DNA from: Akkermansiaceae bacterium
GTDB taxonomy: Bacteria > Verrucomicrobiota > Verrucomicrobiia > Verrucomicrobiales > Akkermansiaceae
Assembly (NCBI GenBank): GCA_018402445.1
Contig: JAGYIT010000007.1
Coordinates: 310,001-374,000 of the forward strand
Direction: 5' to 3'
DNA length: 64,000 nt
Shown: piece after piece, positions 28,990 through 36,381 of the stretch
How the letters are laid out: each line of letters begins with the position of its first letter
Numbering within the stretch: position 1 is the first letter of the stretch
Translations under genes and position numbers: made by a program
Notes under the pieces: generated by a model
What the model was told of the DNA's origin: nothing
What the model saw: the letters and a program-made list of their open reading frames with translations, nothing else
The model's database searches: none

Positions 28990-30501
28990 TCAATGAGAGA
29001 GATGAGACTCCGAAAGATTCGATCCCCTGAAAATACTCCACATCCGCACCATGGCGTATGTGTCCAATTTGCAGTATTCCAAGAGCAGATGTTCGATTTC
29101 CTGCTTCCGTTCCAGCGTGGTTGCGGGGTTGATTGCTTCCTTGAAGGCTTCGATAGCCATATCGCCGTTCTTGACGCCGTCAAGTTGGGCATATGAAAGC
29201 TCAGGGCAGAGGGCGGGCAGCACGGCCTTGATGCTCCAGCTTCCGTGTTGAGTGGGATGGTAGTAACGATTTCTGGCTACAGGCAGGAGATCCACGACTC
29301 TTTCGATGATGGCGTGCAAGGATTTTGCGAGTTCCGGAAAACGGGCGGCCAGTTCTCGAATACGAGAAGTTTCGAATGAAGCGTTGTAAGCGAATACTGG
29401 GCCTTCTTGTCCACATTGATCGATCAGGGATTGAGCCAAGGCTTCAGAGGGATCCGTGCCCGTGAGATCGAGGAATGCATCATGAAACAGGTTTCCTGCC
29501 TCATCAATACGGTGGAGACTGAATTGAAATGGAATCTGCTGATAAGGTCGCGTGCCCTTCCAGATCGGCACTGCGAAACTGGCGGTTTCAAAATCGAGGA
29601 AATACGCGGGAAATCCCAACGTTGCGAGATCGGCGGCCGCTCCCTCGGCGTCGAAGAAGGTCTCTCCAGTCATTGAGCATTGTTTGACCCGCCTCTGTAG
29701 AGGGTTGAGCAGATTGTCCGGTATATCCCGAATGTCTTCGTATCTGTCCGCCTCGAATTGCTCTCGCTTGCGGAAATGCAGATTGGGCAAAGATTTCAAA
29801 GGGAAGTCAGGATGTGTCGTGTGCCGGTTGCAATAGCTGCAGAAACCGCAGGTGAATGGTTTCGTGCAATGAACACCAGTTGTAATTACGGGTTCCTCAG
29901 GTAGTGCCGCGACTAACTGCGCTTCGGCAATCCATTGCTTCACTTCTTCACCACGGGAAAGTGTTTCCTCGGTGAGATCCACTTCCCGGAGCAGTCCCCG
30001 GTAGTCCCCATCGCCTTGATAGACGAAGGCGTTATTGATGTGAGCCAGCAATACGGACGACAGGATCAAACCGGAGGAAACAGCAATGTGGGACTGCACC
30101 GCGATGTCATCCTTATGATAAAGCGCTACGCCGGTTGATGATTTCACCTCAATCATCCGCCAACGGAGGGTGCCATTGGAGAAATCCGGAAGCATCACAT
30201 CCGCGTAAGCCAGAGCGCCCTCGATCTTCAGCCCCGCCTCGAAAATTGGCGAGTTTCCTTGGGTCAACAAGATGGCGCTGCGAGCGAGCGCTTGACCATG
30301 ACCGAGTGCTTCGATGTCTATGGTGACTCCAATGCCTTCCGGATCGTAAATCGTTCTGGAAATATCACCGACCTGATATCCGATTTTGAAAACCACTTCG
30401 GATGCCGAATCGTCACGTAGTTCTGGCTTGTGAAGCTCCAGCCACAGCCGCTTCGGGCACTGGCGGAAGGCGATGATCCTAGACTTGGAGAGGTTTCTCA
30501 T
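28990..30501 (-). CDS. DUF2779-type protein: Cas4/RecB-like Fe-S nuclease fused to DEDD exonuclease-like domain
   Basis: ATG at 30501 (MRNLSKSRIIAFRQCPKRLW); 503 residues. Residues 1-225 look like a Cas4/AddB-type PD-(D/E)XK nuclease: Cys15, Asp101, Glu118-X-Lys120 (IEVKSST) and a cluster C-X5-C-X2-C-X2-C at 212-224 that could hold a 4Fe-4S cluster with Cys15. From about 298, FPAYFLDFETASF has the D-X-E start of a DEDD (DnaQ-like) exonuclease, followed by FAYNASFE (near 415) and CKLDTYAMVRMW. So one chain may carry two nuclease sites. It lies 17 bp after a PD-(D/E)XK gene on the same strand and next to decayed defence-type genes; a role in DNA defence or repair is inferred. Confidence 0.7.
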   Translation of the reverse strand: MRNLSKSRIIAFRQCPKRLWLELHKPELRDDSASEVVFKIGYQVGDISRTIYDPEGIGVTIDIEALGHGQALARSAILLTQGNSPIFEAGLKIEGALAYADVMLPDFSNGTLRWRMIEVKSSTGVALYHKDDIAVQSHIAVSSGLILSSVLLAHINNAFVYQGDGDYRGLLREVDLTEETLSRGEEVKQWIAEAQLVAALPEEPVITTGVHCTKPFTCGFCSYCNRHTTHPDFPLKSLPNLHFRKREQFEADRYEDIRDIPDNLLNPLQRRVKQCSMTGETFFDAEGAAADLATLGFPAYFLDFETASFAVPIWKGTRPYQQIPFQFSLHRIDEAGNLFHDAFLDLTGTDPSEALAQSLIDQCGQEGPVFAYNASFETSRIRELAARFPELAKSLHAIIERVVDLLPVARNRYYHPTQHGSWSIKAVLPALCPELSYAQLDGVKNGDMAIEAFKEAINPATTLERKQEIEHLLLEYCKLDTYAMVRMWSIFRGSNLSESHLSH

Positions 30502-30518
30502 GGTGGATTTTGAAATCT

Positions 30519-31745
30519 CTACTCGTCGCGAAGTAGTGACACGGTCCGAGGGCGGAACGTGTTGACGAAGCGGTTGACGACATCGCCAAGCCATGCCTGT
30601 GCCTCATTGCGATATTGGGGCAGTATGCGGTCGCCAAATTTATGCCATACCGAAACCCCCTGGCCTTTATCATTGCGAGACCATTGGAGTTGGTGGCCAA
30701 TTTCTTCTTCGATCAGAGTCTTGTCCGCCAAGAACGCATCATAGATCCGGTCGCCAACCTGTTGCCGTGGCAAGTTTAGATAAACGCCTACGGTGCCGCC
30801 CATGTCACCTGCAACGGCAGCTATCCGTCCTCCCGATTCCTTCGGCATATCGAAGAACTGGTTCGTCCATGTGGTTGGCTTTTTTATGGGCTGGCTTTGA
30901 TCATCAAGAGGGAATTTCTCCATCCATTCTTTCCAGAATTCACTGAATTTTTGGCGTTGTTGCTCAAGATCCGGGCGCGGCATGCTCTCGGTTTGTTCGC
31001 CTTCTAATTCCAATTCAGCCTGATCAATCTGACCGCCACGGAGATCAACGACGATCCGTCGGATGACCTCCGAATGTGCTAGAACTCGCGACTGGACGAG
31101 GTGCGTGCCATCGGGCATTCGGTAGATCGCCATCTCGACGAGGCCGAAGGTGAAATGCAAGGTCCCATGGTCCTCGATGAAGTTAGTGATGGCACCGACG
31201 TTCTCGCGGATGCCGTCACCTGCTATCAGCAGCAACAGATCACCACGCCGGAGGCTTCGCGAGACGGAGTCGATAAACTGAGCCTCATCCAGTTCGGCAT
31301 TTTGCGCACGCACGACCTCAAACAGTGACTGCGCCGCACCCTGATCACGACGCCGAGTTGAACGTATAGCCGCATCGAGCGTCTCATAAGTCCAGTGGCT
31401 CAGCTCCTTGGCGTAATCCAGAATCTGACCGATCACTTTCCGCCGTGCTTCGGGGTTGCGCCAAAGTTTGGCTTCAAGAACCGCGATTCGGCCTTCTCGC
31501 GTCACATACAGAACGTCAATCGGGCCAACCGGCGTCTGCATCTCCCGGCAGATCGGGATCAGGCCGGAGAACGCCGGATTGATTTCAGCGATGGGCAGCG
31601 ATTCAGGATGTTTGTAGAGAAGATCTTGCAGCCAGTCTTCGCTGTAGGCGCTTGTTCCAGAATAGCCGGTGAGCGGAACTCGTTCGAGTAGTACATTCGG
31701 ACCAGTAGCGGATATGAGGATCGGTAGTGGATGAGAGCTTGCCAT
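30519..31745 (-). CDS. PD-(D/E)XK nuclease-like protein with DUF4268 C-terminal domain
   Basis: ATG at 31745; 408 residues. The N-terminal half has the restriction-endonuclease core: SEDWLQDLLYKHPESLP, then GPIDVLYVTREGRIAVLEAK with Asp77, Glu91-X-Lys93. The C-terminal half (VGVYLNLPRQQVGDRIYDAF, EEIGHQLQWSRNDKGQG) matches DUF4268, often found on restriction-like proteins. Soluble, no membrane segment. First gene of a two-gene operon with the DUF2779-type gene 17 bp downstream. Anti-phage or DNA-repair function is inferred from fold and island context. Confidence 0.75.
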   Translation of the reverse strand: MASSHPLPILISATGPNVLLERVPLTGYSGTSAYSEDWLQDLLYKHPESLPIAEINPAFSGLIPICREMQTPVGPIDVLYVTREGRIAVLEAKLWRNPEARRKVIGQILDYAKELSHWTYETLDAAIRSTRRRDQGAAQSLFEVVRAQNAELDEAQFIDSVSRSLRRGDLLLLIAGDGIRENVGAITNFIEDHGTLHFTFGLVEMAIYRMPDGTHLVQSRVLAHSEVIRRIVVDLRGGQIDQAELELEGEQTESMPRPDLEQQRQKFSEFWKEWMEKFPLDDQSQPIKKPTTWTNQFFDMPKESGGRIAAVAGDMGGTVGVYLNLPRQQVGDRIYDAFLADKTLIEEEIGHQLQWSRNDKGQGVSVWHKFGDRILPQYRNEAQAWLGDVVNRFVNTFRPRTVSLLRDE

Positions 31746-32181
31746 TATGGTGAGTTGGATAAAGAAAGTGGAGATTTGCTTCTTGAATGATTTTTTCCAG
31801 AATAAAGGGGACTATTTGGGGCTCTTGAGATGCTGAAAAGGAGAGGAAGACTGTGTGCGGTTTGGATTCATATCCCACCCTCCATTTCCACACGCACGAT
31901 GTCCGCGAGTTGTTTGGCGGATGGGAGGTTCATGGGGTAAAGCTGAAATACTGAAAGCTGAAACGCTGAAATGGGTAGGGAGATTGGAGATTCGGGGAAG
32001 AGGCGGGGGATGGTTGGTGGGTGGATTCGGTGTCTGTGATTGGGGAATACGGTTGAGGCGGGAAATCGTCAACTTGGGTGGTGGAAGATTGAGGCGAGAC
32101 GCCTCTTGGACGGCTTGCGGCTGGACGCCACAGCCACTTTTTGGAGCATACGACGGACTGGCGCGGTGGATTTTGAATCCG
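31746..32181. other. 436-bp region without a supported gene
   Basis: Both strands give only low-quality frames here. The stretch holds the heptamer array at 31941-31974 and the upstream region of the nuclease operon; I see no clear promoter or terminator. Confidence 0.5.
31941..31974. repeat. heptamer-phased array (CTGAAA type)
   Basis: AGCTGAA, ATACTGA, AAGCTGA, AACGCTGAAA: degenerate units at 7-nt steps in the gap between the nuclease operon and the YhcG remnant. Confidence 0.55.
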
Positions 32182-33011
32182 TCAGTCATGGGATTCTACT
32201 TGTTTTGGGGATTCGGGAGGAAGGTCGCAAGCCAGCTCGGCTTCGATTTCCTCGATGGTGGGCAGGCTGCCGCGCAGTTCCTCGGGGAGGGATTCGGTGA
32301 GTTGGGTCTGCCAGGCGGCGACGGCGATGGATTGGTCCAAGCCGCGCAGGGCATACTCGGCGACGAGCTTGTTCTTTTTGATTCTTTGAAAAGCTGGGCG
32401 GCCATGTCCGAGTCTGCCGGTGGCATGGTGAGGGCGAAGTTGTTCTGCGCCTTGCCAGTGCGGAGGTGGAGCTGGCTTTGGATCTGAATTTCCAAGATCG
32501 CGCGGCTCCAGCCATGGGTGAGGGTTTCGCGGATGTAGAAATCGCGTGCGGCGGGGTCTTTGACCATTTGGATCAGCCGGATGATCTGGCCCCAAGGCAA
32601 TTGCGAAACAGGTTGTTTCGCAATTGGGCCATCCGGAAACGCCTCGGCAAAGAGCTTCATGGACAGAAGGTTGCGCGAGGACAGGCCACCCATGTCAGGG
32701 AAGGCTTCCTGAAGGTCGGCGGCAAGGCGGTCGATGACTTTGGCTCCCCATGTGGCTTCCTGCTGGCGGGCGAGAATGATTTTCCCGGTGTTCCATTAGG
32801 CTTCGATCACAATGGGATTAGCCGCGAGAATGGCGCGGATGCGGGCGTTGCGGAGGTGGGTCTTGATCTCCTGAAGCGTGGCGACGTAGGTCTCCGGTAA
32901 CGCCGAGGCAGGTGGTGCCACCGGAAAAATCGCCCCGGGCCGGGTGCGGCCCCGGGAAAGGCAGGGCTCTTCCGATGGTTTCGGACTGGGCTTGCGGGGT
33001 TTAGATGCCAT
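32182..33011 (-). pseudogene. YhcG/DUF1016-type PDDEXK nuclease pseudogene
   Basis: Reading from ATG 33011, LPETYVATLQEIKTHLRNAR, then IRAILAANPIVIEA matches the DUF1016 N-terminus, but the next codon at 32796-32798 is TAA where the family has Tyr (EAYWNTGKI). After the stop the same frame resumes as WNTGKIILARQQEATWGAKV, GGLSSRNLLSMKLFAEAF and AARDFYIRETLTHGWSRAIL. At about 32380-32392 AQLFK jumps, out of frame, to KKNKLVAEYALRGLDQSIAV and LPTIEEIEAEL, the C-terminal end. The 120-odd residues between, which carry the PDDEXK active site, are missing. A nonsense codon, an internal deletion and a frame change make this a dead gene of a family associated with phage defence and restriction. Confidence 0.85.
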
Positions 33012-33013
33012 AT

Positions 33014-33883
33014 TTATAGTTCGGAAAGGTGACGATCATGGGTGGATTGCGACTCATGGTTTGGGCTTTGGGAGCGCGGCCAGCAGTTTCCCCGCATCCG
33101 CGAAGCGGGCTTTGGGGTTGCGGACGAGGGCTTGGTCGAGGACGGCGGCGAGGGTTTTCTCCAGTCCGGGCATGCGTTCGCGGAGGGGGACGGGGTTTTC
33201 GTTGAGGATGATGTCGATGGGGTCGCGCTTGGGATCGAAGCGGTAGGGGAATTTCCCGGTGAGGAGCTGGTAGAGGGAGGCGGCGAAGCTCCAGACATCG
33301 GAGACGGGTTTGACGTTTTCAGGAGGCCGAGGGTATCCAGGCCCGCGAAGCCCATGGATTCGAGTTTCTCACGGAGAGCGGTGATGGCGGCACCGGCGAG
33401 CTTGTGGGCGGCCTGCTTTGAAATGCCGAGTGAGCTTCCGATTTCGCTGTAGCTCTTCCCGTCGCGGCTGCCTTCCGTCACTACGCGGAGGCGCGGCGAA
33501 AGACCGCTCATGGCGATTTCGAGACGTTCACGGGATTCGTGGATGGCCGCGTGATCGGCTGGAGGGCTGACGGGCGAGGGAATGCCGTGGACGCGGGCTT
33601 CGGCGGTGGTTGCGCTGTCGCTGGCGACGGGTTCATCCAGGACGTATCCGTGGTGGCGATGGTGGCGCTTTTGTCGCTCGTAAAGATCGCACAAGGCATT
33701 GCGCATGGCGTGGGCGGCGTAGGGTGTGAAGTCGCCCTTTTCCGGATCGAAAAGAAGCGCGGCGTTGGCGAGTGCTTCTTGGGCGGATAGTTCGATCTCG
33801 GCGAATGGCAGTCCGGGAATGTTCCCGAACTCCCGGGCGATCTTCGCCGCGAGGGGTAGGAGTTCATTCACCCGCTGTTCCAT
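33014..33883 (-). CDS. sigma-70 family (ECF-like) sigma factor with aberrant C-terminal extension
   Basis: ATG at 33883. Residues 1-105 contain a region-2-like segment (LSAQEALANAALLFDPEKGD, FTPYAAHAMRNALCDLYERQ) and residues 125-180 a region 4 helix-turn-helix (SPRLRVVTEGSRDGKSYSEI, GSSLGISKQAAHKLAGAAIT, ALREKLESMGF). From about LDTLGLLK (near 33330) the frame reads meaningless Ser/Pro-rich sequence to its stop, because the underlying DNA codes for a kinase tail in another frame. The sigma domains may still work; the extension is artificial. An original stop was probably lost in the fusion. Confidence 0.65.
   Translation of the reverse strand: MEQRVNELLPLAAKIAREFGNIPGLPFAEIELSAQEALANAALLFDPEKGDFTPYAAHAMRNALCDLYERQKRHHRHHGYVLDEPVASDSATTAEARVHGIPSPVSPPADHAAIHESRERLEIAMSGLSPRLRVVTEGSRDGKSYSEIGSSLGISKQAAHKLAGAAITALREKLESMGFAGLDTLGLLKTSNPSPMSGASPPPSTSSSPGNSPTASIPSATPSTSSSTKTPSPSANACPDWRKPSPPSSTKPSSATPKPASRMRGNCWPRSQSPNHESQSTHDRHLSEL
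33054..33335 (-). pseudogene. C-terminal fragment of a Ser/Thr protein kinase
   Basis: In a frame different from the sigma gene the sequence reads PRPPENVKPVSDVWSFAASL, YQLLTGKFPYRF, then PGLEKTLAAVLDQALVRNPK and ARFADAGKLLAALPK, ending at a TGA at 33054-33056. These are subdomains VIII-XI of a Hanks-type kinase (DVWSFAASLYQLLTG and the invariant Arg region NPKARF). The ATP-binding lobe, catalytic HRD and DFG loops are absent. A deletion must have removed the sigma gene's end, any spacer and the first 200 or so kinase residues. The pairing sigma factor-kinase is common in Planctomycetota and Verrucomicrobiota. Confidence 0.75.
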
Positions 33884-33940
33884 TATGGCGCGAAACTAAC
33901 AACTGCCGCAGGCTGTGACAAGTTGTTCGCTTGGGGGAAC

Positions 33941-34942
33941 TCAAAGCCGCAGGTTCGGATCGATGTCGCCATCCAGCGCATCGCATTTCCCTGCGAAAAA
34001 TCTCAGCAACCCGGCGAAACCGATCATCGCGGCGTTGTCGGTGCAGACGCCCGGCTTCGCCACGGCGAGCTCGATGCCTTCCTTTTCGCAGCGAGAGGAA
34101 AAGGCCTCCCGCACGGCGCGGTTCAGGCTCACGCCCCCGGATAGCCCGATCACTTCCGCGCGGACCAGCTTCGCGGCGCGCATGGTTTTCTCCACGAGCA
34201 CATCGACCACCGCGGCTTGGAAAGACGCGGCCACATCGGCCACCTTTGCGTTCGGATCCTTCTGCAGGGTGTAAAGCACCGCCGTCTTGAGCCCGGAGAA
34301 GGAAAAATCCAGCTCTCCGCCCTGCATCATGGAGCGGGGGAAATCATAGGCGCGCGCGTCGCCGTCCTTCGCCACCTTCTCGATCTCCGGGCCGCCGGGG
34401 TAGGGGAGGCCGAGCATTTTCCCGACCTTGTCGAAGGCTTCGCCCGCCGCGTCGTCGCGGGTGCTGCCCAACTGTTTGTAATCGCCCGCCGCGCGGACAT
34501 TCATCAGCAGCGTATGGCCACCTGAAACGATCAGCCCTACATGTTTCGGCACCGCCGTCCGATCCATGAAAGGGGAAAGCAGATGGCCTTCCATGTGGTT
34601 CACGCCGACGAAAGGTTTCCCGGAAACGCAGGACATCGCCTTCGCCGCCGTGCTGCCGACCAGCAGCGACGAGGCCAGCCCGGGGCCCATCGTCGCGCCG
34701 AAAACATCCACGCTCCCCATCCCGATCCCCGCTGTTGCCAGCGCCTTCTCGACGAGCGAGTTGAGGTTCAGCGAGTGGCTGCGCGAGGCCACTTCCGGTA
34801 CTACCCCGCCGTGCTCGCGGTGTTCCTCGATCTGAGAGGCCACTTCGCTTGAAAGCACCTCCGCCGCGCCGCCCGGCTCGCCGCGCAGGATCGCCACCGC
34901 CGTCTCATCACAGGAACTCTCGATCGCCAGGAAAACCGCCAT
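33941..34942 (-). CDS. tsaD: tRNA N6-threonylcarbamoyltransferase TsaD
   Basis: The start at 34942 gives MAVFLAIESSCDETAVAILR, the normal N-terminus. The 333-residue protein has the metal-binding HMEGH at 116-120, GPGLASSLLVG near 86, LIVSGGHTLL and DDAAGEAFDKVGKMLGLPYP, then SGGVSLN and CTDNAAMIG. TsaD, with TsaB and TsaE, transfers the threonylcarbamoyl group to A37 of ANN-decoding tRNAs in the cytoplasm. Divergent from the transporter-linked gene at 35024 with an 81-bp gap. Confidence 0.95.
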   Translation of the reverse strand: MAVFLAIESSCDETAVAILRGEPGGAAEVLSSEVASQIEEHREHGGVVPEVASRSHSLNLNSLVEKALATAGIGMGSVDVFGATMGPGLASSLLVGSTAAKAMSCVSGKPFVGVNHMEGHLLSPFMDRTAVPKHVGLIVSGGHTLLMNVRAAGDYKQLGSTRDDAAGEAFDKVGKMLGLPYPGGPEIEKVAKDGDARAYDFPRSMMQGGELDFSFSGLKTAVLYTLQKDPNAKVADVAASFQAAVVDVLVEKTMRAAKLVRAEVIGLSGGVSLNRAVREAFSSRCEKEGIELAVAKPGVCTDNAAMIGFAGLLRFFAGKCDALDGDIDPNLRL

Positions 34943-35023
34943 GCGCGGATCATCCACGCCCGCCGCGTTTTCGGCAACAGGAGACTGGATTTCCTGCCTG
35001 AAACAGCCCTTGCCAGCTCAAAT

Positions 35024-35485
35024 ATGTTAACGCAGCTTGATCGCGTGAGAGGTTCCCCGTTGATACGCACTTTCCTGATCCTTGCGGCGCTGGTCGTTTC
35101 GGGGATCGGCTTCGCGCGTTTGACTCAGAAGGGTGTGGAGGTGAGCGGTGGGCGGCTCGCGGAGATTACCGAGACATCGGAAAACGAACGCATACCAGCG
35201 AAGATTTATCTCAGCCTTTCGCGCCCTGTGGGGTTCCTCGAATTAAAGATCGGGGATGAAAAGATCGGGTTAACCCGTGCCGAGCAATGGGACTTTGTAG
35301 GAACCGCCGCCATCGATTTTTCCAGGCCGATAGTGACTTTGAACACCATGACAGGCGATCCAAAGAAAACAGGAGTAGCCCGCATGTTCGCCAAGATGGT
35401 CGTTGAAGCCGAGGGCAAAGAGACGTTCACCCACGTCTTCGATTCGGACGGGGACATTGATGATTTCGTGGAGCTGCCATTTTGA
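35024..35485 (+). CDS. membrane-anchored protein linked to the metal ABC transporter
   Basis: 153 residues; one N-terminal membrane helix (TFLILAALVVSGIGFARL, residues 16-33) and a periplasmic domain that is beta-rich, with KIYLSLSRPVGFLELKIGDE and SRPIVTLNTMTGDPKKTG and an acidic DSDGDIDD near the end. The stop overlaps the TTG start of the ATP-binding gene (TTGA), so the two are cotranslated. It is not a ZnuA-type binding protein (no fold length or His ligands). A role in metal handling next to the transporter is inferred from coupling alone. Confidence 0.65.
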   Translation: MLTQLDRVRGSPLIRTFLILAALVVSGIGFARLTQKGVEVSGGRLAEITETSENERIPAKIYLSLSRPVGFLELKIGDEKIGLTRAEQWDFVGTAAIDFSRPIVTLNTMTGDPKKTGVARMFAKMVVEAEGKETFTHVFDSDGDIDDFVELPF

Positions 35486-36240
35486 ACGCGGAAACGGAAC
35501 ATCACGATTGCTGCGCGCACCACGGCCATCACCACGAGCTGGTGATCGCGGGGCTGTCGGTTTCCTACCGCGATATCCTCGCGCTTAGCGGTGTTTCGAT
35601 GGCGACCTCCTGCGGCAACCGCGTGGCGCTGATCGGCCCCAACGGCGCCGGGAAATCGACCTTGCTGAAAGCCATCGCCGGGCTGGTGCCGAAAAGCTCG
35701 GGCGAGATCCGTTGGCGCGGGACGGCGGTGCGGAAATGGTCGCGCGAGTTCGCCTACCTGCCGCAGCGCGAGGAGGTCGATTGGTCGTTTCCCATCACCG
35801 TGCGCGGGCTGGTGGAGATGGGACGCTACCCGCAGACGGGCTGGTGGCGGAAATTTTCCGGGGACGACACGCGGGCGGTGGACGCCGCGCTCGATTCGCT
35901 GAACCTGAACGAGCTCCAGCACAGGCAGATCCGCGAGCTTTCCGGCGGCCAGCAGCAGCGGGCCTTCCTTGCCCGCGCCCTCGCGCAGGAGGCGCATGTG
36001 TTTCTGTTAGACGAACCTTTCACCGGCCTCGACCGCAACGCCGCGGTTCTGCTCGCGGATCTGCTGAAGAAGCTCGCGGGCGAGGGCCGGCTCATCATCG
36101 CGTCCCACCACGAACTCGTCTCCGCGCCCGATCTCTTCGATGAGGTGCTCGTTTTGAACACGCATCAGGTCGCGTTCGGGGCGGTGACCGAAACGCTGAC
36201 CCCGCAACTTATCGCCGATACCTTCGCGATCCCCGTATGA
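35482..36240 (+). CDS. metal (Zn/Mn-type) ABC transporter ATP-binding protein
   Basis: TTG at 35482 overlaps the previous stop. The N-terminus HHDCCAHHGHHHE is His/Cys-rich and could bind metal. The ABC domain (252 residues in all) has Walker A GPNGAGKST, Q-loop LPQRE, signature LSGGQQQR, Walker B VFLLDEP and the H-loop HH. It is most like ZnuC/MntB-type subunits (REEVDWSFPITVRGLVEMGR, PQTGWWRKF is typical of this subfamily). It would drive uptake by the permease encoded 141 bp downstream. No substrate-binding protein lies in the window. Confidence 0.88.
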   Translation: MNAETEHHDCCAHHGHHHELVIAGLSVSYRDILALSGVSMATSCGNRVALIGPNGAGKSTLLKAIAGLVPKSSGEIRWRGTAVRKWSREFAYLPQREEVDWSFPITVRGLVEMGRYPQTGWWRKFSGDDTRAVDAALDSLNLNELQHRQIRELSGGQQQRAFLARALAQEAHVFLLDEPFTGLDRNAAVLLADLLKKLAGEGRLIIASHHELVSAPDLFDEVLVLNTHQVAFGAVTETLTPQLIADTFAIPV

Positions 36241-36255
36241 TAACTACGGATTTTT

Positions 36256-36359
36256 ACCGCGAATGGACGCGAATGGACGCGAATAATAGAATTCTGACTC
36301 AATCCTTGATTGGTGTCATAGCTCGTCACAAGGTTCTTAAATTGGCGTCCATTCGCGGT
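36256..36359. repeat. inverted repeat between the ABC ATPase and permease genes
   Basis: ACCGCGAATGGACGC (36256-36270) is the exact reverse complement of 36345-36359. The left arm continues as a 10-bp-phased tract (GCGAATGGAC repeated to 36284). It fills most of the gap between two genes that should be cotranscribed. Confidence 0.6.
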
Positions 36360-36381
36360 TACTTTTTAAGCATCGCATTTT

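Larger units (their letters stand above)
27498..28995 (-). pseudogene. ClpB/ClpA-type AAA+ ATPase pseudogene, in pieces, with a toxin-antitoxin pair inside
   Basis: Three pieces lie in gene order on the minus strand. Piece 1 (about 28995-28868): SLIDRREEMLKITQILLQSR, then VGEPGVGKTG, the Walker A of the first AAA domain, ending at TGA. Piece 2 (28188 to about 28080): [20 protein letters not shown], then [11 protein letters not shown], the end of domain 1. Piece 3 (about 28067-27498): [36 protein letters not shown] (Walker B of domain 2) and the C-terminal domain. The middle of domain 1, the coiled-coil region and the domain-2 Walker A are missing, and within piece 3 CDFRES runs straight into VHFKPL, dropping about 60 residues. 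The VapBC-like pair (28200-28828) sits between pieces 1 and 2. No functional chaperone can be made. Confidence 0.75.

Noticed and set aside
35024..35485. Zinc-binding protein ZnuA for the metal transporter
   Set aside because: At 153 residues with no His ligands it is too short and unlike cluster A-I binding proteins.
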